Of a stretch of 18,495 bases of DNA, positions 7,678 through 13,615 are shown in pieces (position 1 is the first letter of the stretch; each line of letters opens with the position of its first letter). This DNA comes from WTJX01 sp045106295. Its GTDB lineage: Bacteria > Bacteroidota > Bacteroidia > Cytophagales > JAAEPT01. Below the pieces are notes generated by a model. The model worked only from the letters and a program-made list of their open reading frames with translations. It made no database searches and had not been told where the DNA came from. Position numbers and translations under genes: made by a program. The stretch lies in contig JBGCEI010000089.1 in the NCBI GenBank assembly GCA_045106295.1, forward strand, positions 1 to 18,495, given 5' to 3'.

Positions 7678-8478
7678 TTAGCTTTTCATCGCAGTAAGCA
7701 TATTACCGTAAACTGAATTAAGGCTAGTAATGTTTTCAGTCAATGAATGTAATTGATTTCTAAATTCATCAGAATCTTTAGTTGCATCGGATATGTTATC
7801 CATTGCAGTAGAAAGGTTACTGTAAAATTTATTCATTGCTTTTAGATGGCCATTAGCATCTTGTAGCTCCATTTCATACAAGGCATTTAACGAGCTAAGA
7901 TTTTGAGTAATCGTCTGTACTTGAGAATGGTATTCTGAAGCATCTTCTGCCGCTGCTGACATAGACGACATTGCTTCAGCTGTTTTAGAATAAGATTCGC
8001 TCATATCTCCAAGAGATCCAGTAGCTTTTTTTACATTCTCAGTATATTCTGAAGTGGCTACAGCAGCATCACCAAGGTCTGACATTTTACTTACCGATGA
8101 ACTTAAGCTGTTTAGACCTTCTCCTAATCTACCTATTACATCTTGATCTACACCTGCGGTCGCTAACATATTATCTAAATCTTGAGAAACTGATCCTGAT
8201 GAAGGAGCAGCTCCTTCGTAATAATTATCATCATCTTCTGCTAGTTGAGGATATACTTTTGACCAATCGGCATCGGGATGTACTGGAATAAAGGCAGACA
8301 CAAAGAAAATTACAGCTTCTGCTCCCAGACCAATAATTAACATGGCAGACGCAAAAGGCCAGTGCATTAATTTAAAAAGGGCTCCTAAAATCACAATTCC
8401 TGCTCCAATACCATAGATATAAGGCATGATCTTGTATTGAAACTTACCTTCTAAAAAACTTTTATTCTCGAGACTCAT
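7678..8478 (-). CDS. gldL: GldL, T9SS/gliding proton-channel motor protein
   Basis: This encodes 266 residues. GldL (PorL) forms the inner-membrane pentamer that surrounds the GldM helices and conducts protons. Two transmembrane helices are visible (about 19-36 and 44-64) joined by a short KLMHWPF loop. Candidate proton-path residues are Lys36, His39 and, in the second helix, Glu54 (GLGAEAVIFF), corresponding to the conserved charged residues of the family. The rest is cytoplasmic: an acidic linker (about 70-95) and then a long Ser/Asn-rich helical region (about 100-266) with repeating Leu/Met heptads, ending in the conserved NSVYGNMLTAM. It lies 43 bases downstream of gldK and 56 bases upstream of gldM. 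The motor-critical residues are present, so a working motor is expected. Confidence 0.97.
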   Translation of the reverse strand: MSLENKSFLEGKFQYKIMPYIYGIGAGIVILGALFKLMHWPFASAMLIIGLGAEAVIFFVSAFIPVHPDADWSKVYPQLAEDDDNYYEGAAPSSGSVSQDLDNMLATAGVDQDVIGRLGEGLNSLSSSVSKMSDLGDAAVATSEYTENVKKATGSLGDMSESYSKTAEAMSSMSAAAEDASEYHSQVQTITQNLSSLNALYEMELQDANGHLKAMNKFYSNLSTAMDNISDATKDSDEFRNQLHSLTENITSLNSVYGNMLTAMKS

Positions 8479-8521
8479 AATTAGATTTGTTTAAGTATTA
8501 CGTTTAAGTTTAAAATTATTA

Positions 8522-9556
8522 TTAAAATTCTGCTCCTGATGATCTACCAAGGTATGTCACAGCACATCTGAACCCTATAAAAGATTTAGTTGTATCTTCA
8601 AATTCATACGTTCTTGTGCCTGTCTCTAAGTAATATCCTATATCTTTCCAAGAACCTCCTCTTAACAGTTTTCTTGGCTCTTTTTCATCAAAGTAAGTGG
8701 GGTTCAAATCCCAAACTACTGGCATAGAAGCATCTGCAAATGCATCTTCACACCATTCAGACACATTACCTGCCATATCATACAATCCATAGTCATTTGC
8801 AAAGAAGGTACCTACTGGCGCAGTATACATAAAACCATCGTCATAATAATTCCCTCTTCCTGGCTTAAAATTAGCTAAAAGACATCCTTTTGTATTTCTA
8901 ATGTAAGGGCTACCCCAAGGATACTTAGCCATATCTCTACCGCCTCTAGCAGCATACTCCCATTCTGCTTCAGACGGCAGTCTAAAGCGTGGCATTTCCC
9001 AAAGACCAATTTCAGCTCTGTAAGAATTTAAATAAGATGTTCTCCAGTTACAGAAGTATTTAGCAGCTTTCCAATCCACTCCAACTACAGGGTAGTTATC
9101 GAATGCAGGGTGCTTATAGTAATACTCTACCATAGGATCTCCCATGTGATGAGAAAAATCAGCCATCCATACATTTGTATCCGGGTACAATTCTGACATA
9201 ATGTACTCTTCACCAAGAACATCGATGGAGTCTTCCATCATCGCTTTAATGAATTGTCTGTATTCATTATTTGTGATCTCCGTATCATCCATGTAGAAAC
9301 CACCTATTGTGATCTGCTTATTGTAATTGATTTGAGTAGCGGGCACGTCTTCATCTGCTTGCCCCATGTGGAATGTTCCAGAAGGACAAATAACCATCCC
9401 ATAAGGAACTGTTTGCTGCCAACCCTCTCTACTTTGAACCCCCACAAGCTCACCACCATCACCTCTAAGCTTACCGCCACCGCAACTTTGTAAAAGTACC
9501 GAACACACACAAATAAAAGCTATTGCATATCTTTCGATTACACTAAACTTGATCAT
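8522..9556 (-). CDS. gldK: GldK, T9SS/gliding ring lipoprotein
   Basis: From the ATG at 9556 this encodes 344 residues: MIKFSVIERY, a hydrophobic core, and lipobox LQSC with acylated Cys25. A longer ATG start at 9595 would add 13 residues before the signal peptide, giving an oddly long n-region, so I chose the shorter. The mature protein is one formylglycine-generating-enzyme (SUMF1) fold, from MVICPSGTFHMG to LRGGSWKD and GFRCAV near the end. The catalytic cysteine pair that follows the RGGS motif in true FGE enzymes is absent (WKDIGYY instead), so the fold is structural, as known for GldK/PorK. GldK sits in the inner leaflet of the outer membrane and forms the T9SS ring with GldN. It is the first gene of gldKLMN, 115 bases after porP. 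It ends soon after GFRC, whereas Flavobacterium GldK is, from memory, longer. Confidence 0.94.
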   Translation of the reverse strand: MIKFSVIERYAIAFICVCSVLLQSCGGGKLRGDGGELVGVQSREGWQQTVPYGMVICPSGTFHMGQADEDVPATQINYNKQITIGGFYMDDTEITNNEYRQFIKAMMEDSIDVLGEEYIMSELYPDTNVWMADFSHHMGDPMVEYYYKHPAFDNYPVVGVDWKAAKYFCNWRTSYLNSYRAEIGLWEMPRFRLPSEAEWEYAARGGRDMAKYPWGSPYIRNTKGCLLANFKPGRGNYYDDGFMYTAPVGTFFANDYGLYDMAGNVSEWCEDAFADASMPVVWDLNPTYFDEKEPRKLLRGGSWKDIGYYLETGTRTYEFEDTTKSFIGFRCAVTYLGRSSGAEF

Positions 9557-9615
9557 AACACTAAATTTATCTATAACAACAACTTGACAATGCATCTAAT
9601 TAACACTATCAAAAC

Positions 9616-9647
9616 GAAAGATATTTATTTTATTGTATAATAACAAA
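9616..9647 (-). promoter_or_regulatory. Candidate Bacteroidota promoter for gldKLMN
   Basis: On the minus strand TTTG (9647-9644) is followed, after 20 bases, by TATCTTTC (9623-9616), one mismatch from the Bacteroidota sigma-ABfr -7 box TAnnTTTG with a normal spacer. It is the only promoter-sized gap (115 bases) in the porP-gldN run. Transcription would start roughly 50 bases before the gldK ATG at 9556. AT-rich sequence makes chance matches common. Confidence 0.35.
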
Positions 9648-9671
9648 AACATTTTTCAATTTTTCTAGTGC

Positions 9672-10673
9672 CTACTCTCCAATCTTATACCGTGGCGAAT
9701 ACAAAGGTCGTTGGTTTAGTCGTTTTCTTCTACCTAAATAATAAGATAACAAGACTTCATGAGAAGTCGCTGATTTTGCTCCAGTTTGATTCGTACTAAA
9801 ATCTACGGTATAAGAGAAGCCTATCTGAGTACCTCTAACTTGAGGAATACCTAATTGCAGACCTATATCATTAATGCTGTATGATACTCTCGACGACGAT
9901 TGTCTAACTAAAAAACCTGTTTTTATTGAGTGATCTAATATAGAGAGTCTAGTAAACGCTCCTACTAACCATGAAAGAGAATGAAAATCTGATAACAAAT
10001 TCAATCTTGGAACAAAAGATACGTTAGGTGTTAATTTAATATCAGAATAGAAATCAACTTGTACTATTCTTGAACCAATTAATAAATCATTTGACTCCAT
10101 GATATTATTCACAGATAGTCCAATTCCATAATTTAGGGTATAGTACCATAATCCAACATCTACCGTAGCTGATGACAAACTATTAGACGCTCTAAGTGCA
10201 TTAACAAGGGGGTCGTCTGAATCAATAAAGACATATTCTTGTTGTTTTAGCTTTTGAATTAATATAGACGGTTTTAAGCCAAAACTTAACTTACTACTCT
10301 TGCTGAGTTTTACTTGTTTTGAAAAGGCCCCACTCATTCTCTTTTGGTTAGTAACCCCTATATTATCATTGATCAAACTAAAGCTGACACTTTCCTTTTT
10401 ATCACCCTCTCCTTTAAGTGAAATAGGTATAAATAAAAATACGGCTTGAGTAATAGGATTCCCATTATTCCCTATATCTGTCGAGGGGTTATAACCTGCC
10501 CACTCACTTCTATTTCCAACGCTAACTTGGGATCTCTCTGTGCTAGAACGAAAGGCTGGTTGCACAAGAGGATATAGTTCTTCGGTATGACTAAACTGAA
10601 TTTGCTGTTGTGCTTGAGTATATACTGCACAAAAGAAAAGAAATAAGGAGAAAAACCTTAAACACACTTGCAT
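9672..10673 (-). CDS. porP: PorP/SprF-family type IX secretion outer-membrane protein
   Basis: This encodes 333 residues. A signal peptide (about 1-21, MQVCLRFFSL...YTQA) is followed by the family opening QIQFSHTEELYPLVQPAFRSS, close to the usual Q-x-x-h-S-x-Y-x-x-N-P-A-x-x-G pattern with variation. The body is a series of alternating hydrophobic/polar strands (VSFSLINDNIGV, KLSFGLKPSIL, GIGLSVNNIME, SFVPRLNLLS, GFSYTVDFST, HEVLLSYYLG), consistent with a 14-strand-like outer-membrane beta-barrel. PorP is essential for secretion in Porphyromonas and binds peptidoglycan-linked partner PorE; SprF paralogues in Flavobacterium handle specific cargo such as SprB. Position directly upstream of gldKLMN, the order porP-K-L-M-N, favours the core PorP role over a cargo-specific SprF. 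It lies 46 bases after the hemD-like gene. Function is by family and context. Confidence 0.88.
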   Translation of the reverse strand: MQVCLRFFSLFLFFCAVYTQAQQQIQFSHTEELYPLVQPAFRSSTERSQVSVGNRSEWAGYNPSTDIGNNGNPITQAVFLFIPISLKGEGDKKESVSFSLINDNIGVTNQKRMSGAFSKQVKLSKSSKLSFGLKPSILIQKLKQQEYVFIDSDDPLVNALRASNSLSSATVDVGLWYYTLNYGIGLSVNNIMESNDLLIGSRIVQVDFYSDIKLTPNVSFVPRLNLLSDFHSLSWLVGAFTRLSILDHSIKTGFLVRQSSSRVSYSINDIGLQLGIPQVRGTQIGFSYTVDFSTNQTGAKSATSHEVLLSYYLGRRKRLNQRPLYSPRYKIGE

Positions 10674-10719
10674 AAAGCAATCTAAGATTTGTATTTTTCT
10701 TTTACAAGTAATACAGAAA

Positions 10720-11493
10720 TTACTGATTCGCCTTTTTTATATATAACTCAATTGCTCCGGTCATTGATGGGGCATCTGGATGAGGTGCTTCTATATCTAG
10801 AGTAAGCCCTGCATTTCTTACTGCTTTGGCTGTGGTTGGACCAAATGCTGCTATCCGAGTATCATTTTGCTTAAAATCAGGAAAATTAGTTAATAAAGAA
10901 TCTACTCCTGAAGGGCTAAAGAAAGCAATTACATCATAATTAACCTCACTAAGGTCTGACAAATCACTTGCTACAGTCTTATACAGAATTGCTTCATTAT
11001 ACTCAATATCGTTTTCTTTTAAAAAATTAGGAATGTCGTCCTTTCGAATATCAGAACAAGGGAATAGAAACTTCTCGCCTGAGTGCTTTTTAATTACTTC
11101 AATAAGATCTTTAGCTGTTTTTGACCCCGTGTAAAGCTTTCTCTTTCGAACAACTATATATTTCTGAAGATAGTTTGCTGTTTGTTCAGATATGCAAAAA
11201 TACTTCATATCTGCCGGCATTTCTACCTTTGCTTCTGTACAAACTCTAAAGAAATGATCAACTGCATTTCTACTTGTAAATATTACCGCTGTATGCGAAA
11301 GAAGATCTATCTTACAAGACCTAAATTCTTTGTATGAAACACTTTCTATTTGGATAAATTGTCTAAAGTCAATTTTCACATCACACTTATCCGCTAATTT
11401 ATAGTAAGAAGAATTTTCATTTGCGGGTTTTGGCTGAGACACCAATATACTACTCACCTTTGTGAGTCTATCACTAGATTCTACGAAACTCAT
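10720..11493 (-). CDS. hemD: Uroporphyrinogen-III synthase (HemD family)
   Basis: This encodes 257 residues, normal length. HemD cyclises hydroxymethylbilane with inversion of ring D to give uroporphyrinogen III, the precursor of heme, siroheme and cobalamin, in the cytoplasm. The N-terminal ILVSQPKPANENSSYYKLADK and KIDFRQFIQIE stretches match the Bacteroidota form of the family. Two Rossmann-like lobes are evident: AVIFTSRNAVDHFF in the first, and DVIAFFSPSGVDSLL then RIAAFGPTTAKAVRNAGL in the second, the latter two being the best-conserved parts of the family. It sits 16 bases after the DUF4271 gene and 46 before porP; no other heme gene is here. The family is very divergent and catalytic residues are poorly defined, so activity cannot be confirmed from sequence. 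Confidence 0.9.
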   Translation of the reverse strand: MSFVESSDRLTKVSSILVSQPKPANENSSYYKLADKCDVKIDFRQFIQIESVSYKEFRSCKIDLLSHTAVIFTSRNAVDHFFRVCTEAKVEMPADMKYFCISEQTANYLQKYIVVRKRKLYTGSKTAKDLIEVIKKHSGEKFLFPCSDIRKDDIPNFLKENDIEYNEAILYKTVASDLSDLSEVNYDVIAFFSPSGVDSLLTNFPDFKQNDTRIAAFGPTTAKAVRNAGLTLDIEAPHPDAPSMTGAIELYIKKANQ

Positions 11494-11509
11494 ACTTGTT
11501 TTTCACCTA

Positions 11510-12541
11510 TTAAACTGTAAGTAAATAAAGCAGAAACAGTATTGGTAAAATTTCTGCGGTGCAAATGTACGAAATTAAATAACCAATTCGAAACCGCTCC
11601 GTTTTAAAGATAAAAAGTGACACCCATACTACAGCAAAACTTAAAAAAGAGAGAATTAATAAAATTGACTGATTCAGAGATAAATTAATTAGATTTTTAG
11701 GGATTATTAGATAGAGTAGAAATACACCAAGAAACACCAATACTGTTATTTTAGCATATACTAGGTTATAGAGTTTACTATTCTGAAACTCAAATAAGTA
11801 CGATATAAAGGCTGTAAATAAATTTTTAATTACTAAGAAAGAAAAAATAGCGAAAAATAGGATGAAAAAGATACCTTCAGTATCACTGTTTTGATATCTT
11901 GTAGCCTGCATACTTATAACTAATGCGCAAAAAACTGCTGAGAGCAAGTAGGCAATAAGACTAATTAAAAAAGGAGAAAGGGATGCATTGCTTATAGTGC
12001 TAGAAGAAATAAAATAATCACTAGAAAAATCTGTCGATTTAATGTATGAATAAACTGACGGGAAAACCTTTTTAGTGGCAACTACAGTCATTAATATAAA
12101 AAATAGAATAACCCATTTAAATTCAATTTCATTATTTATCCTACGTTTTAAAGAAAAAGGATCTAAACTTTCCTCCAGTCTTTTCTTAGGAATTTGATTA
12201 TAAACCTTATACTCTTCCTGTTTAGGGTTTACAATTGTAATATATGCTAACGTATCAAAAGGGTTAACTCTAAGCTTTGCTGGATATTCAATTACTCTTT
12301 TTACAACGGCCCCGTTATATAATACGGTTAGTTCGCTATTAGCGACTATTTCTAAAACACTGTCCTTTTCTGCATTTAGTAAATAATTAGCTACTTTATC
12401 GTGTTGCCAGGTATTTGTTTCTGAAACATTACACCTATTTTGTAGATAATTAACTTTATTAATTGATTGGGAATAAAAAGAAAACGAACATGTAATCAAA
12501 AAAAGAAAAACACGGCTTTTCTTTTTTAAAAGTCCTCTCAT
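11510..12541 (-). CDS. DUF4271 multipass membrane protein, function unknown
   Basis: From the ATG at 12541 this encodes 343 residues. A basic n-region (MRGLLKKKSR) and hydrophobic core make a signal peptide or anchor (about 1-26). About 110 residues (27-140) then look periplasmic and partly beta-stranded (VLEIVANSELTVLYNGAVV, LAYITIVNPKQ). From 142 on there are about seven transmembrane segments (near 142-160, 188-211, 223-240, 241-250 possibly merged, 258-281, 291-313, 319-342). The membrane region next to a hemD gene matches the Bacteroidota DUF4271 family, which has no assigned function as far as I know. The gene follows the glycosyltransferase by 13 bases and precedes hemD by 16, so all are likely one transcript. 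A TTG start at 12562 would overlap the upstream gene and was rejected. A transport, scaffold or assembly role is possible but not shown. Confidence 0.85.
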   Translation of the reverse strand: MRGLLKKKSRVFLFLITCSFSFYSQSINKVNYLQNRCNVSETNTWQHDKVANYLLNAEKDSVLEIVANSELTVLYNGAVVKRVIEYPAKLRVNPFDTLAYITIVNPKQEEYKVYNQIPKKRLEESLDPFSLKRRINNEIEFKWVILFFILMTVVATKKVFPSVYSYIKSTDFSSDYFISSSTISNASLSPFLISLIAYLLSAVFCALVISMQATRYQNSDTEGIFFILFFAIFSFLVIKNLFTAFISYLFEFQNSKLYNLVYAKITVLVFLGVFLLYLIIPKNLINLSLNQSILLILSFLSFAVVWVSLFIFKTERFRIGYLISYICTAEILPILFLLYLLTV

Positions 12542-12554
12542 ATATGCTCTTATA

Positions 12555-13586
12555 CTAAGCAAGTTTTTTAGTCTTTCGCTTTATCAAAGCAAGTAACATA
12601 AGAAAACATACTGAATAACCTAGAATAATAGAAAACAAAATGGTAGGACTCCATGATGCTGATAAACTTGCTACAATTCCAATGATAATAGTATTAATAA
12701 CCAATAAGACTAATACTGTTTGTCTTTGGTTTAGCCCTGCTTGGACAAACACATGATGGATATGGTTCTGATCTGGAGTAAATGGCGAATTACCCGAAAA
12801 TATACGTAAAACAGCTACTCTTATCGTATCAAAAATTGGAATGAAAATGATAGCAATGGCTAAATTAGGAGCATTAGGTACATGATTTACTTCTATTAGC
12901 TCTATTGCAAAAACAGATAATAAAAATCCACATATTAATGAGCCTGTATCACCCATAAATATTTTTGCATCTTTGAAATTGTACCTTAAAAAACCAAGTA
13001 CTGCACCTAGAAGGGCTAGTGCCATAGTAAAGAATTCAAAACTATAGTAAAAGAAATAGGCAGCAAATGAAAATACAGAAAGGCAAGTAATAGAGCCTGC
13101 TAGTCCATCTAATCCATCTATTAAATTCATAGCGTTTGTAATCCCTAATATTACAACACAGGTAAAAAGATAACTAGTCCCGACAGACAGTTCGTAAATA
13201 CCAAGCATCCCATAAAAAGAGGATATTCTAATACCTCCAAAAAAAACGACTATACCTGTAGCCATTACTTGAACAAAGAACTTTTTAAAAACAGATGTCC
13301 CCCCTAAATCATCTTTTAACCCAATGAAAAATAGAACAATTAGCGCTGCAATTATCTCTTGTATCAGGCGGTCTTGGACATTTATTCTAGCAAAAATAGT
13401 AAACGCTGACATAAACCCAGCGAAGATAGCAACACCTCCTAGACGGGGTATTAGTCGTTCATGGACCGTGCGCTCGTTGGGTTTATCAAACAGTCTATTT
13501 TTTAGCGCAATCTTAATAATAGCAGGAATAGCAAAAACACATACTATCAACGACCATACAAACGCTGCTATTGAGGCTATATACAT
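12555..13586 (-). CDS. MraY/WecA-family undecaprenyl-phosphate sugar-1-phosphate transferase
   Basis: This encodes 343 residues from the ATG at 13586; a TTG seven codons upstream was rejected as unnecessary. These inner-membrane enzymes move a sugar-1-phosphate from a UDP-sugar to undecaprenyl phosphate, starting synthesis of O-antigen, capsule or other glycans. Visible motifs: DKPNERTVHERLIPRLGG (35-51), the Mg-binding DDLGG (92-96), NAMNLIDGLDGLAG (151-164), FMGDTGS (210-216), PIFDT (250-254) and DQNHIHH (272-278), all with about ten hydrophobic helices. The HIHH-type loop and the lack of the peptidoglycan-specific MraY features point to the WecA/TagO side of the family, probably a GlcNAc-1-phosphate transferase, but the exact sugar is inference. 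It lies 29 bases after the AsmA-like gene and 13 before the DUF4271 gene. No further glycosyltransferase cluster is adjacent. Confidence 0.93.
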   Translation of the reverse strand: MYIASIAAFVWSLIVCVFAIPAIIKIALKNRLFDKPNERTVHERLIPRLGGVAIFAGFMSAFTIFARINVQDRLIQEIIAALIVLFFIGLKDDLGGTSVFKKFFVQVMATGIVVFFGGIRISSFYGMLGIYELSVGTSYLFTCVVILGITNAMNLIDGLDGLAGSITCLSVFSFAAYFFYYSFEFFTMALALLGAVLGFLRYNFKDAKIFMGDTGSLICGFLLSVFAIELIEVNHVPNAPNLAIAIIFIPIFDTIRVAVLRIFSGNSPFTPDQNHIHHVFVQAGLNQRQTVLVLLVINTIIIGIVASLSASWSPTILFSIILGYSVCFLMLLALIKRKTKKLA

Positions 13587-13615
13587 ATTTGAAAAATTAA
13601 GAAACAAAGAACGTA

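Noticed and set aside
8484..8512. Short direct repeat (GTTTAAGT twice) between gldL and gldK
   Set aside because: The motif is eight A/T-dominated bases in a 43-base gap, easily due to chance.
9254..9493. 79-codon open frame opposite gldK
   Set aside because: It lies wholly antisense to conserved GldK sequence and has no recognisable protein features.
9557..9595. Upstream ATG of gldK at 9595
   Set aside because: It would add 13 residues before the signal peptide; not impossible, but the start at 9556 gives a normal lipoprotein signal.
12542..12562. TTG start extending the DUF4271 protein by seven residues
   Set aside because: It overlaps the upstream glycosyltransferase gene; the ATG at 12541 gives a standard signal sequence.
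13587..13607. TTG start extending the glycosyltransferase
   Set aside because: The ATG at 13586 places the first membrane helix normally and needs no rare start.
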